DNA of 40,184 nt from JANSWP01 sp041941305 (GCA_041941305.1 JBGTQJ010000076.1:1-40184); one strand, 5' to 3'; counted from the first letter of the stretch, positions 22,688 to 31,380 are shown. A program made the numbers and translations. Notes: generated by a model not told the origin, from the sequence alone.

Positions 22688-23095
22688 CATTTGTAACTTG
22701 GTTTTTTGGCTCCAAATGAATTTATTTGGTTGTAAAATCTCTCTCAGCCCTGTGTACAGCTCCCCCAATGGAACAGAAGTGAGAAACCATATACTCCACT
22801 GGGGAGCTTCCTGATAAGACTGAGGTGGGGCTCTAAAAGAATCGCCAAACAGTAAAGGCGACAAAGTGAAATCATCTGGATCCAGTAGACTTTATTCCAA
22901 AATAGTTTTTATGAGAAAAAATTAAAGCTTTTGGATTTAGTCCAGGCATTCAAATCGCCGCATCCCCATCCCAAAGGGATTCTTTGAATTGGACAAGGGC
23001 TGCAAGATTTGAATAAGGACGAATGCATTCAAAAGATTAGTTTTTGCCACACCATTTATTTTGGAAAAAAGTCTTGAATATGGAATATTCAAAAA
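22688..23095. repeat. 408-bp gap with palindromic repeat element
   Basis: No gene is visible between the HlyD and TolC genes. The right part (about 22944-23020) is an imperfect palindrome: CATTCAAATC near 22947 faces GATTTGAATAAG near 23005, with a core holding CATCCCAAA (22967-22975) and TTGGACAAGGG (22989-22999). The same two words in the same order recur at 26675 and 26693, and an inverted relative lies at 28874. It therefore belongs to a dispersed repeat family and may interrupt the operon. Confidence 0.6.
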
Positions 23096-24511
23096 GTGAT
23101 AAGACTCTTATTTTTTATACTTCTGTCCAACTCTTTGTTTGGGCAAAATCCAACGACTTCCAATGTCTTTACCCTGGATAGTTTCCTGAATATAGTCAAG
23201 CAAAATCACCCTGTCATGAAGCAGGCTGCATTATTGAACGGCAAAGCAAATGCCACAATGCAAGCCTCGAAGGGAGCTTTTGATCCTAAATTATATGGGG
23301 AGTATGAAAACAAATCCTTTGACCAGAAAAATTATTTCAAAAAAGGAGAAGGCGGTTTAAAAATCCCTACCTGGATTGGCGCAGATTTTAAGTTGGGCTA
23401 TGCATGGTCAAATGGTCAATTTTTAAACAGTGAAAATAGCTTACCTCCTAATGGGCAAGCAATTATTGGAGCAGAAATACCCTTAGCTAAAGGTTTGTTT
23501 TTTGACCAAAGGAGAGCTCAAATACAAATGGCTAAACTCCTAAGTGAAAAGAATGAAGCCGAGCGCAAAATCATAGTAAATGACCTATTAATGGAAGCCA
23601 TCGCAGCTTATTGGCAATGGGCATTTCAAGACCAAAGAGTTCAGGTTTACACCAAGGCGTATCAGTTGGCAGAGAATCGGTATGAGATGATTCGACAGAG
23701 CTTTCTACAAGGTGATAAGCCTGCAATCGATACCCTGGAGTCATTGATTCAGGTTCAAAATAGAGCATTAATTCTTAGTAAAGCTTTGACTGATTTTGAG
23801 AATGCAAGTCTTTCGCTATCCAATTTTTTGTGGACCCCGGATTTGTACCCATTGGAAATAACGCCTCTTTTTCGACCAGAAACCTTAAGGACTGAATGGA
23901 CACTTCCTGTACAAGGAAGAGCCAGCATTATGAATAATTCTTGGCTTGTTTCCCATCCAGAGTTACAAATCATCAAGATTAAACAAGACCAACTACAAGT
24001 CAAAGAACGGTTGAAAAAAGAAGACTTGAAGCCCCTCCTGAACCTGAATTATAATTTTCTTGCTGATGGCTTTGATTTTTCCTCTAATAAATCTGACGAC
24101 AACAACCTTCAGGCCTTTCTACAGGAAAATTACAAATGGGGGCTAGAATTGAGTTATCCCCTGTTCCTTCGCAAAGCCAGGGGAAGTTTGGAGTTGGTTC
24201 AATTGGAGCAGCTGGATACCGAATATAAATTTCAAAGCAAGCAATTAGATCTTCAAAATAAAACCCAAATTGTAGTCCAACAATTCGATTTGGTTGAAGC
24301 GCAAATTTCAACCCAGACAAATGTCCTGCAAAATTATCAAATCTTGTTAGCTGCAGAAAATGAGAAATTTCGGATTGGTGAGAGCTCAATATTTATGCTT
24401 AACAGTAGGGAACAAAAGCTATTCGAAAGTGAATTAAAACTTGCCAAATTACAAGCTGAATACCAGAAGTTGAGAAGAAAACTGGATTGGGTGAGAGGTA
24501 TGCTCAATTAA
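23096..24511 (+). CDS. TolC-family outer-membrane efflux protein
   Basis: A 471-residue outer-membrane channel component. The signal peptide MIRLLFFILLSNSLFGQ begins at a GTG; this is the only start giving the signal in frame. TolC-type helical segments are visible: FLNIVKQNHPVMKQAALLNGKANATMQASKGAFDPKLYGEYE, AYWQWAFQDQRVQVYTKAYQLAENRYEMIRQSFLQGDKPAID near residues 165-210, and the second repeat LDLQNKTQIVVQQFDLVEAQISTQTN. It completes the ABC-HlyD-TolC trio, although a 408-bp repeat-containing gap separates it from the HlyD gene. Confidence 0.9.
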   Translation: MIRLLFFILLSNSLFGQNPTTSNVFTLDSFLNIVKQNHPVMKQAALLNGKANATMQASKGAFDPKLYGEYENKSFDQKNYFKKGEGGLKIPTWIGADFKLGYAWSNGQFLNSENSLPPNGQAIIGAEIPLAKGLFFDQRRAQIQMAKLLSEKNEAERKIIVNDLLMEAIAAYWQWAFQDQRVQVYTKAYQLAENRYEMIRQSFLQGDKPAIDTLESLIQVQNRALILSKALTDFENASLSLSNFLWTPDLYPLEITPLFRPETLRTEWTLPVQGRASIMNNSWLVSHPELQIIKIKQDQLQVKERLKKEDLKPLLNLNYNFLADGFDFSSNKSDDNNLQAFLQENYKWGLELSYPLFLRKARGSLELVQLEQLDTEYKFQSKQLDLQNKTQIVVQQFDLVEAQISTQTNVLQNYQILLAAENEKFRIGESSIFMLNSREQKLFESELKLAKLQAEYQKLRRKLDWVRGMLN

Positions 24512-24702
24512 AAAAGACAGGCACCATTGAACTGGATTCTTAAATTGTATCAGGCAAAGGCTTGGTATAAGGCAGGAAGAAAAAATTGTATTGCCACTGA
24601 TTGGAAGAAATGCAACGAACTGATTTTTATCATTCAGATAACTAGACGGTGACCAGAATTTCAGTCTTTTCTATTTTTCATCATTTTAAAATCTTTACGT
24701 AT

Positions 24703-24718
24703 TGTGATTTTCATCACT
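24703..24718. promoter_or_regulatory. Near-consensus CRP-type box
   Basis: TGTGATTTTCATCACT matches TGTGA-N6-TCACA at nine of ten defined positions. It lies 55 bp before the preferred start (24774) of the Crp/Fnr-type gene. TGTATTTG at 24718-24725 resembles the Bacteroidota -7 element. Autoregulation by the encoded protein is the simplest reading. Confidence 0.6.
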
Positions 24719-24773
24719 GTATTTGGCTATGCGAATTATTTATTTTGCCAGCCAAAAAAATAAATACCAAGAT

Positions 24774-25421
24774 ATGATTGCCCAATCCGGAGACATCCTA
24801 CAAATATTGCGAAAGTACTTTCCCCAAATCGCTGAAAAAGCATTGCAGGAAGAATTAGCTGAAGTTGGAAAAATCATGAGCTTTCCAGCTGGTGAGACGA
24901 TAATGGATTTTGGAAGCTATATCAAATTGGTTCCATTGGTCATTGAAGGAAGCATCAAAGTCGTACGCGAAGACGAGCATGGCAATGAGATTTTTCTCTA
25001 TTACCTGGAAAAGGGACAAACCTGCTCCATGTCATTTACTTGTTGTATGATGAACAAACAAAGCATCATAAGAACCGTGGCAGAAGAGGACACAACCTTA
25101 GTTGGAATCCCTATAAAATACATGGATCCCTGGATGAGCAAATATCAAAGTTGGAAAAATTTCATCATGCTTTCTTATGATGAGCGCATGACAGCAATGC
25201 TCAAAACGATAGATAGCATAGCTTTCCAAAAAATGGACCAACGTTTACTGGATTATTTGGAAAAAAAATCCGCAGCGACTTCCTCCAAAATAATCAACGC
25301 AACTCACCAGGAAATTGCCTTGGATCTAAATGCTTCAAGAGAAGCCATTTCACGATTGCTGAAACAACTGGAAAAGATGGGAGCCGTTAAGTTGGGGAGA
25401 AATAAAATAGAGCTGTTGTGA
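24774..25421 (+). CDS. Crp/Fnr-family transcriptional regulator
   Basis: A 215-residue regulator with an N-terminal cyclic-nucleotide-binding-type barrel (about residues 20-120; FPAGETIMDFGSYIKLVPLVIEGSIKVVREDEHGNEIFLYYLEKGQTCSMSF) and a C-terminal winged HTH (about 150-212; THQEIALDLNASREAISRLLKQLEKMGAVKLG). The stretch GQTCSMSFTCCMMNK, with three Cys, is typical of a Bacteroidota subgroup; no Fnr-type N-terminal Cys cluster or Arg-Ser cAMP motif is seen. In-frame starts at 24729 (ATG) and 24723 (TTG) exist, but they would leave the CRP box almost on the start codon, so I prefer 24774. It could control the nap promoter palindrome (inference). Confidence 0.85.
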   Translation: MIAQSGDILQILRKYFPQIAEKALQEELAEVGKIMSFPAGETIMDFGSYIKLVPLVIEGSIKVVREDEHGNEIFLYYLEKGQTCSMSFTCCMMNKQSIIRTVAEEDTTLVGIPIKYMDPWMSKYQSWKNFIMLSYDERMTAMLKTIDSIAFQKMDQRLLDYLEKKSAATSSKIINATHQEIALDLNASREAISRLLKQLEKMGAVKLGRNKIELL

Positions 25422-25450
25422 GGGTTGGTTTGCTGTAGCTGTCTTTCTTT

Positions 25451-25494
25451 CAGGCTTGCTCTTGGCGGCCTTGACTTCTGCCGCCTTGAGCCTG
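25451..25494. terminator. Hairpin between convergent crp and beta-propeller genes
   Basis: The outer stem CAGGCT/AGCCTG (25451-25456, 25489-25494) and inner stem GGCGGC/GCCGCC (25464-25469, 25480-25485) form a GC-rich hairpin in the 116-bp gap between convergent genes, with T-rich sequence beyond. It probably terminates the + strand transcript. Confidence 0.55.
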
Positions 25495-25537
25495 GGATTT
25501 ATTTAAATCCAAAGTTTCTTTGTTGATCTTGTTATTT

Positions 25538-26440
25538 TCATCTTTCAATTTTCAGAGCCAAAACACCATATTCCTTCTGTTTATGATCGCCTGTAGCCAA
25601 AAACAGATGAGTTATTCCACTTATTTTCCCCAAAGAGAAATCTGCCAGATAATTGGCATGAGTAAATATTAATTCGGAATAACCAGCATTATCAAACAGC
25701 CATAACTTACCTTGATTCGCTACTTGTGAAACATAAGAATTACCATGATTATCCACAACCAGACCATCAAAATCGTATATCTTTTGAGGATTTGGTAAAG
25801 GAGTAATGATATTCGAATGGACAGTACATGAAACCAAATTCCAACCTGCAACCATCAATTCATTTTCTTTAAATGCTATACCATTGGCATATTGAAGCAA
25901 ACTATCTTCCTGAAATGCCAAAATAAGGCTGTCTTGTTCCAATTGATAAACACCATGATGGCCAGAACTGGTTACATATATGATCCCTTGTGAGGATATT
26001 GCGACATCATTGAGCATTGGATTTTCGGTTTTAACCAAAAATTGGTTTGAAAGGACACTTTGGTCTATTTCAATCACTTTTAATGCATCAATATCTGCTA
26101 CAAAAAGCTGATTATTGTGAATTGCCATTCCCGTAGGTCGGTTCAGATTTTCGATCCATTTTAATTCAATAACTTCTCCTAATAGGGATACTTTGCTAAT
26201 AAATCCTTTTCCATTTTTAGAATAGCCTACCCCATTTGATACATAAAGCATTTCTCGTTCAGCATCGTACAAAACTGATTCGGGAGATTGAAATTCAGCG
26301 GTAAGATTCCAAGCAGGTTCAACATTAAATCGCATTTCTTTATCATTAGAATTGCTACTGTTATCACAGCTTTGGAAAATCGATACCATTAAAAAAAGAA
26401 AAAAGAATTTTTGACAAATCGAATTGATTCCTGACTTCAT
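25538..26440 (-). CDS. Beta-propeller (SMP-30/NHL-like) lipoprotein
   Basis: A 300-residue lipoprotein. The signal FFFLFLMVSIFQSC ends in a Bacteroidota-type lipobox and is followed by Asp/Asn/Ser-rich linker. The rest consists of repeating propeller blades: SPESVLYDAEREMLYVSNGVG, RPTGMAIHNNQLFVADIDALKVIEI, MLNDVAISSQGIIYVTSSGHHGVYQL and DGLVVDNHGNSYVSQVANQGKLWLF. These blades, with Asp-Val or Asp-Gly turn motifs, fit SMP-30/gluconolactonase-like or NHL proteins. A catalytic function cannot be read off: metal-binding residues of gluconolactonases are not obvious. It is probably anchored to a membrane facing the periplasm. Confidence 0.8.
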   Translation of the reverse strand: MKSGINSICQKFFFLFLMVSIFQSCDNSSNSNDKEMRFNVEPAWNLTAEFQSPESVLYDAEREMLYVSNGVGYSKNGKGFISKVSLLGEVIELKWIENLNRPTGMAIHNNQLFVADIDALKVIEIDQSVLSNQFLVKTENPMLNDVAISSQGIIYVTSSGHHGVYQLEQDSLILAFQEDSLLQYANGIAFKENELMVAGWNLVSCTVHSNIITPLPNPQKIYDFDGLVVDNHGNSYVSQVANQGKLWLFDNAGYSELIFTHANYLADFSLGKISGITHLFLATGDHKQKEYGVLALKIER

Positions 26441-27056
26441 TGGAGTATTTTTTAGTTCATGTTTTCCTCTTCAAAATATTCACTTTCTTCCGGTGCAAAA
26501 TCTACCAAAGGTTTTCCATTTTAAAAACCTCTTGCGCAGGTAGTAAGGCAATGGACATCATTAATAAAATAAGAGGTTAGGAAATAAATAAACTACCAAT
26601 TTTTATGAAGCTGGTTTTTTTTCAGACAAGGCAAAAAACGCAGGCGAAGCAGCGCTTCGGAGAGGATTTTCCCCCATCCCAAAAGGAGTCCCTTGGACAA
26701 GGGATGCCCTTGGCAAACGCAGTATGAAGAAAAAACAGCAATTAAAAAGGGTAGGTTATTTTTTGCCTAAGCCCTAAACAAGGTTGATTTTTTCATTGAT
26801 TTGACATTTTCTTGCAAAATAGGCAATTCTCATTTCAATAGACTTGTTTGTAAATAAGTAATACGTATAGGGGAATTTTGACCTGAATTCCATTTATCTG
26901 AAATAATGACAATTCATTCCAGAAATCTTACAGTTCATGATTTTTGAAGTGCGTACAAGGTAATCTCCGGATAATTTTGTTGTCGAATTTAATAACCAAT
27001 GCTGGAAATTTTTCAAAAAAAAAAGTGAATAATTTCCAGACTTCAATTACTCGACA
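26441..27056. repeat. 616-bp gap with about 170-bp imperfect palindrome
   Basis: No gene seen. An imperfect palindrome runs from about 26590 to 26758: AACTACC followed by TTTTTATGAAGCTGG on the left matches the reverse complement of ACAGCAATTAAAAAGGGTAGG on the right. Its core contains a CGAAG/CTTCG stem (26645-26659), CATCCC/GGGATG (26675-26680, 26701-26706) and CCCTTGGACAAGGG. The core matches the repeat at 22967-22999. The right 290 bp is AT-rich and holds the promoter of the next gene. Confidence 0.6.
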
Positions 27057-27503
27057 ATGAAAAATTTAATATTCGCCTTAGTATCTCTTTTCGCTTTTTC
27101 AGTAACCAATATCGATGCCCAATCCATCCAGAGACAAGTAAATAATACCATGACTGAAGATAATGGTGAGTTTGAAATTCTAAAAGAATACAAAGCCACC
27201 AAGCAAGAAAAGAAAGTAATTGCAAAAATTCAAAAATATGTTACTCCAAGAATTTTTGCGGGTGTAAAACACACTGCAGCTTTTGAAGGAAAGTCTGTAA
27301 AGGTTCAAGTAAACTTTGATGATAAGGGAGCAATTTCAAATATTGCTATGGTAAATGGAGAGATGCCTGATTTGGATGAAAAAGTAATTTCATTGATTAG
27401 AGAATACGACCAGAAAAACCCAATTGCTGCAACCAATATTGATAAACCTTCAGCAATTCAGTTGAATATCGCACTGGTTGGCAAAAGATATTTTATCAAC
27501 TAG
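27057..27503 (+). CDS. Small secreted protein with TonB_C-like fold
   Basis: A 148-residue exported protein with signal peptide MKNLIFALVSLFAFSVTNIDAQ. From about residue 75 the pattern KSVKVQVNFDDKGAISNIAMVNGEMPDLDEKVISLIREYDQKNP, then AIQLNIALVGKRYF, follows the strand-helix-helix-strand order of TonB C-terminal domains. The usual N-terminal membrane anchor and Pro-rich linker of TonB are absent, and the similarity is weak. Many Bacteroidota carry such orphan TonB_C-like periplasmic proteins of unknown role. It is monocistronic, with a strong terminator behind it and a long leader in front. Confidence 0.65.
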   Translation: MKNLIFALVSLFAFSVTNIDAQSIQRQVNNTMTEDNGEFEILKEYKATKQEKKVIAKIQKYVTPRIFAGVKHTAAFEGKSVKVQVNFDDKGAISNIAMVNGEMPDLDEKVISLIREYDQKNPIAATNIDKPSAIQLNIALVGKRYFIN

Positions 27504-27540
27504 AACCAGTTGAAAACATTTGCATATTGTTTCAAATGTT

Positions 27541-27586
27541 AAGGGCGGATAAGTCAAAATTGAACTTGTCCGCCCTTATTCTTTTT
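27541..27586 (+). terminator. Intrinsic terminator
   Basis: AAGGGCGGATAAG (27541-27553) pairs with CTTGTCCGCCCTT (27565-27577) over 13 bp with one G-T wobble, followed by ATTCTTTTT. It stops the transcript of the TonB_C-like gene. Confidence 0.88.
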
Positions 27587-27673
27587 CTACAACTTCCCTT
27601 TTTAGTAACGACGAAAAAATAGCCTATCGATTTCACAAAATTGGTTTTTTGACATTAAAAAAAGAGAAGATTG

Positions 27674-27716
27674 ATTAACTCAAGTTTCGAAGGGGTTAAC
27701 CATAACTTGAATTAAT
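27674..27716. repeat. 13-bp inverted repeat before aminotransferase gene
   Basis: ATTAACTCAAGTT (27674-27686) and AACTTGAATTAAT (27704-27716) are complementary with one mismatch around a 17-nt loop. They lie 55 bp before the next ATG and could be an operator or a leader hairpin. Confidence 0.5.
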
Positions 27717-27771
27717 AATTTACATTCGCAAAGATAAAAGAACTCTATTGTGGCGTCTCAATTAATGCTTC

Positions 27772-28872
27772 ATGAAATTCATTCGGGCTTCCAGAAAGTT
27801 TAGCTTTTCATTTCAAAAACAACAATACCTTCTTTGGGAGAATCAAAGCGAATATCAACTATCTTATTTTGCTTCAGGAAGGGAGGGGCTCGTAGCATTG
27901 ATAAAGGCTTTAGGTTTAGGTGGGAAAAAAATCTTAATTCCCGCCTACGTTCCGGAGGGCATCATTGCTCCTTTTCAAATTCACGGTTGTGAAATTTTCA
28001 TGTATGATCTTAAGCCTGATCTTAGTCCAGATTATTCACAATTCGAATCAATTTTAAAACAGGAAAATATCTCACTGGCAGTGGTAATCCATTATTTTGG
28101 AATATTGATGCCCATCCAGGAGGGTCAAAAATTATGCAGTCAATACCATTCAATTTTGGTAGAAGATTTGGCTCATTTGTTGGCAGGTCCCGAAAGTCCA
28201 GCCGGCAAAACGGGGGATGTCGTTTTGTTTTCCTTGCCAAAAATAATTGGCCTACCTGATGGAGCACCTATCCTCATAAGAAATGGTCTGATTCAGGCAG
28301 GTACCTTAAAATATGATTTTGATTTTAGATGGATTTATTACGTATTTGAGCAAATACTGCGGCTTTTTGTTGTGAATGTTACGGATATGAGGTTCTTTCC
28401 AGTATGGATAAAGGTTAAAGCCGAACAAATTTTTGGAATGCTTTTCAATTCCTATAATACCTTAATGTCCTATTTTCATCACCCGAATCGCATGTCTATG
28501 ATTTCAAAAAAACTATTAGAAAGAACTGATTTTGAAAAAATTATAGAAAATCGGGCTTATGCATTCAAAAGACTTCATGAAGAATTAAAGAATTCAAAAT
28601 TTGAAAAACTTGATATCAAAACCATAGAAAAACATGCTTATTTTGGGTATCCAATAATGGTAAAAAACCGAGAAGATTTTTTGAATGCAATGCAAAAAAG
28701 AGGAATAAAATTGATGACACTTCACTACAAATGGTCTTTTTTTAAAGAATCACAAAAGTCCCAATATCCAAATGCATACAACTTCATGAACCATCATGTT
28801 ATTTTTCCAGTTTGCGATCATTTGGACCAAGAAGATGTTAAAGAAGTAATTAGAATTGCGAATGAGTTTTGA
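27772..28872 (+). CDS. DegT/DnrJ/EryC1-type PLP-dependent enzyme
   Basis: A 366-residue fold-type-I PLP enzyme resembling sugar aminotransferases. ASGREGLVALIKALGLGGKKILIPAYV (from about residue 33) is the usual phosphate-binding start. VEDLAH contains Asp132, expected to touch the pyridine nitrogen. FSLPKIIGLPDGAPIL has Lys157 at the Schiff-base position, equivalent to FSFxxxKxxxxGxGG in DegT proteins, although the Gly-rich tail is reduced. The C-terminal half is shorter and more divergent than in WecE/ArnB. The product could be an aminosugar or a related nucleotide sugar; no glycan genes are adjacent, so the substrate is open. Confidence 0.75.
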   Translation: MKFIRASRKFSFSFQKQQYLLWENQSEYQLSYFASGREGLVALIKALGLGGKKILIPAYVPEGIIAPFQIHGCEIFMYDLKPDLSPDYSQFESILKQENISLAVVIHYFGILMPIQEGQKLCSQYHSILVEDLAHLLAGPESPAGKTGDVVLFSLPKIIGLPDGAPILIRNGLIQAGTLKYDFDFRWIYYVFEQILRLFVVNVTDMRFFPVWIKVKAEQIFGMLFNSYNTLMSYFHHPNRMSMISKKLLERTDFEKIIENRAYAFKRLHEELKNSKFEKLDIKTIEKHAYFGYPIMVKNREDFLNAMQKRGIKLMTLHYKWSFFKESQKSQYPNAYNFMNHHVIFPVCDHLDQEDVKEVIRIANEF

Positions 28873-28873
28873 T

Positions 28874-28894
28874 TTGTCCGAAGGACTCCTTTGG
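28874..28894. repeat. Third, inverted copy of the dispersed palindromic word
   Basis: Directly after the stop codon, the reverse complement of this segment reads CCAAAGGAGTCCTTCGGACA, close to CCAAAAGGAGTCCCTTGGAC in the element at 26679-26698. It is itself nearly palindromic (TCC-GAAGGA-C-TCCTT-GGA). Confidence 0.55.
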
Positions 28895-28959
28895 AGAATT
28901 CAAAGCCTTACATTGTCGAAAATTTATATTTAAATAATTTAATTGTAAATTTTTATGTT

Positions 28960-28967
28960 TATCTTTG
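28960..28967 (+). promoter_or_regulatory. Bacteroidota -7 element candidate
   Basis: TATCTTTG matches TAnnTTTG exactly, in an AT-rich stretch about 147 bp before the acylphosphatase-like start. A TTG at 28943-28945 is only 14 bp upstream, closer than the usual spacing, so the -33 part is uncertain. Confidence 0.35.
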
Positions 28968-29114
28968 ACCGGATTCAAAAACAACAGATACTTTTTAAGA
29001 CGCTTACCTGGCAAAATCACTAAATCATCTATAGCAAACTACATACAAACAATTCACCAAATTTAGAATTGTACTAGTTATACCTTATTTATTAACTTAA
29101 TACCTCCTAAAATT

Positions 29115-29453
29115 ATGTTAGCTGCAACCCAAAGAAACATTGCTAACAAATTTTCTAATTTGTTTTCCTTTAGTTCTTCTGATGAAAAGAAGCAACACTT
29201 TAAAATCCATATTTCTGGCAGGGTCCAAAGTGTTTGGTTTCGCCCAAAATCAAAAAAGAAAGCCAGAGAATTGGGCATTACTGGCTTTATTCAACATACG
29301 TTAGATGGGCTCTATCTAGAAATAGAGGGTACTGAAAATGCACTATCTGAGTTTATTGAATGGTGCAAGATTGGTCCTTCTTTGGCAAAGGTAGAAAAGT
29401 TGGTAGCCGAAAAAGGGGAATTAAAGGGCTTCAGGAAATTTGTTGTAAGTTAA
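29115..29453 (+). CDS. Acylphosphatase-like protein lacking catalytic Asn
   Basis: A 112-residue protein with an acylphosphatase domain from about residue 28 to the end. The phosphate-binding loop reads GRVQSVWFR (35-43; family GxVQGVxFR), keeping the key Arg43. The second active-site segment reads GFIQHTLDG (57-65), with His61 in place of the catalytic Asn of GWVxNxxDG; the Arg-to-His spacing of 18 residues equals the normal Arg-Asn spacing. Acylphosphatases hydrolyse carboxyl-phosphate bonds; here activity may be reduced or changed. The first 27 residues are an extra polar extension. It precedes the acyl-CoA carboxylase gene by 45 bp and is probably co-transcribed. Confidence 0.82.
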   Translation: MLAATQRNIANKFSNLFSFSSSDEKKQHFKIHISGRVQSVWFRPKSKKKARELGITGFIQHTLDGLYLEIEGTENALSEFIEWCKIGPSLAKVEKLVAEKGELKGFRKFVVS

Positions 29454-29498
29454 TATTCCTGCTTTTCACGACTCATTTAGTTTGGAAAAACATGATGC

Positions 29499-31094
29499 AT
29501 GTTCAATTCGAATATCAATACGCAATCCAAAACATACAAAGACAACTATAAAGGCATGCTTCAATGGATATCTAAATTGGAGCAGCACATGGAAGAGGGC
29601 CGTTTTCAAGGTAAACCAATTCACATCGAAAGGGCAAGGAACCGTGGTAAAATGCTGGCGAGAGAGCGTATTGAATTATTGTTGGACCAGGACAGCCCTT
29701 TTTTGGAAATCTGTCCACTTTCAGGAATGCTTGGAAAAAGTGGATTTGGGGCAGGAGGTACAACAATTTGTGGTATTGGTTTGGTATCGGGGAAAATTTG
29801 CGCAATCTCAGCTAATGTTGGAAGTAGAAAAGGAGGTTCCACAGATGAAAGCACGCTTAAAAAATCCCTCCGCTTCAATGAAATCATTTTGGAAAACAAA
29901 CTGCCTTCCATTAGTCTCGTCGAGAGTGGAGGTGCTTTTTTGCCGGATCAATCTAAAATTTTCAATTCAGGTGGCATCCAGTTTAGAGAATTATCCAGAC
30001 GGTCCGAAAAAGGATTGACCACTATTTCAGTGGTGTTTGGCAATGCAACCGCAGGAGGAGCTTATATACCTGGAATGTCAGATTTCACTGTTTTTGTAAA
30101 AAATAAAGCAAAAGTATTCCTCGCTGGTCCTCCTTTGGTAAAAATGGCAACTGGCGAAATTACGGATGATGAAAGTCTTGGAGGCGCAGAAATGCACAGT
30201 CGAATTTCTGGCGTTTCAGATTATTTGGCAGAAGACGAATTTGAGGGCTTACAAATTGCCAGAATGCTAATGGACAAAGTTTCGGTCACCCAACCTCATT
30301 TGCTTCCGAAGTCAATAATAAAAGACCCCACTTATGATTCAGATGAAATTTTAGGCGTACTGCCTCCTGATCCTAAATCCCCCTTTGACATTCGGGAGTT
30401 AATCATTCGAATCACTGATGGATCTCGTTTTGAGGAATTTAAACCTACCTATGGTTCAACAGTGATTTGTGGCTGGGCATCTATTCATGGTTATCCAATT
30501 GGCATTCTTGCAAATAATGGCGTCATTTTTTCAGAGTCTGCCAACAAGGCTTGCCAGTTTATTCAACTTTGTGCCAGCAACGACACGCCTTTGATATTCC
30601 TTCAGAACACCACAGGTTTCATGGTGGGAAAGGACTACGAAGAAGGAGGTATCATCAAACACGGAGCCAACCTCATACATGCTGTATCTACCTGCGGTTT
30701 GCCTTCTATAACACTAATGGTAGGCAATAGTTATGGCGCTGGCAATTATGGTATGAACGGCCGTTCATTTCAACCAAATTTTCTATTTACCTATCCACAA
30801 GCCAAATTGGCGGTAATGGGAGCTGAACAACTAGCCGGAACCATGGAAATTGTTCAAAGGGCATCTGCCAAAGCTCAGGGAAAAGCATACGACGAAGAAA
30901 AAGCCAAAATATTTAAGGACAATCTCATCAATGACATAGAAGGTTCATCAAGTTCCTGGTTTTCTACGTCAAATGTGTGGGATGATGGAGTCATTGACCC
31001 TAGAGAAACCAGGAATTATCTGGGTTTTTGCCTTGGGGTATTGTACAATCAACCCATAAAAGGTAGTCGGTCTTTTGCGGTTTTCAGAATGTAA
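29499..31094 (+). CDS. Acyl-CoA carboxylase beta (carboxyltransferase) subunit
   Basis: A 531-residue biotin-dependent carboxyltransferase transferring CO2 from carboxybiotin to an acyl-CoA. Both crotonase-like halves are present: N-terminal ERARNRGKMLARERIELLLDQDSPFLEI, SLVESGGAFLPDQ, GNATAGGAYIPGMSDF and FLAGPPLVKMATGEITDDESLGGAEMHSRISGVSDYLA; C-terminal FLQNTTGFMVGKDYEEGGIIKHGANL and VGNSYGAGNYGMNGRSF. The pattern AGPPLVK-ATGE-LGGA-H--SGV-D-LA fits methylcrotonoyl-CoA carboxylase-type beta subunits better than propionyl-CoA carboxylase. The biotin carboxylase partner is not in the window. The substrate is inferred from similarity only. Confidence 0.88.
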   Translation: MFNSNINTQSKTYKDNYKGMLQWISKLEQHMEEGRFQGKPIHIERARNRGKMLARERIELLLDQDSPFLEICPLSGMLGKSGFGAGGTTICGIGLVSGKICAISANVGSRKGGSTDESTLKKSLRFNEIILENKLPSISLVESGGAFLPDQSKIFNSGGIQFRELSRRSEKGLTTISVVFGNATAGGAYIPGMSDFTVFVKNKAKVFLAGPPLVKMATGEITDDESLGGAEMHSRISGVSDYLAEDEFEGLQIARMLMDKVSVTQPHLLPKSIIKDPTYDSDEILGVLPPDPKSPFDIRELIIRITDGSRFEEFKPTYGSTVICGWASIHGYPIGILANNGVIFSESANKACQFIQLCASNDTPLIFLQNTTGFMVGKDYEEGGIIKHGANLIHAVSTCGLPSITLMVGNSYGAGNYGMNGRSFQPNFLFTYPQAKLAVMGAEQLAGTMEIVQRASAKAQGKAYDEEKAKIFKDNLINDIEGSSSSWFSTSNVWDDGVIDPRETRNYLGFCLGVLYNQPIKGSRSFAVFRM

Positions 31095-31214
31095 ATTCCC
31101 TTATTTCACAACTTTCCTCATTGTTAGTTATCTGGATACTTAAAGAATGTGATGAACTATTTGAAAAAATAGTCTATTAGTTCAAGAACCCATCACTATC
31201 ACCCAGAAACCAGC

Positions 31215-31274
31215 AAACCAGTTACAAGCAAACCAGTTACAAGCAAACCAGTTACAAGCAAACCAGTAACTGGC
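31215..31274. repeat. 15-bp tandem repeat array
   Basis: The unit AAACCAGTTACAAGC occurs three times exactly (31215-31229, 31230-31244, 31245-31259), with a diverged fourth copy (31260-31274). A partial unit precedes it. It lies in a non-coding gap between the carboxylase gene and a small membrane-protein gene. It is too short and spacer-free to be CRISPR. Confidence 0.9.
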
Positions 31275-31380
31275 AACTTGCCTTAATTAAGTCAAAATGA
31301 CAGGAATTTTGCTTTGGATAAATATTTGAGCATTCTTAATATCACCGTTAAAATCTAATCTTTCTGACAACTTGTCCAAA

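Noticed and set aside
22673..22864. 63-codon minus-strand frame in the HlyD-TolC gap
   Set aside because: No start context, no family resemblance, and it overlaps the end of the HlyD gene.
29482..30018. 178-codon plus-strand frame overlapping the carboxylase gene
   Set aside because: It is a frame shadow of the well-supported carboxyltransferase gene starting at 29499, and its translation shows no family features.
31215..31274. CRISPR-like array
   Set aside because: The 15-bp units follow each other with no spacers; it is a simple tandem repeat.
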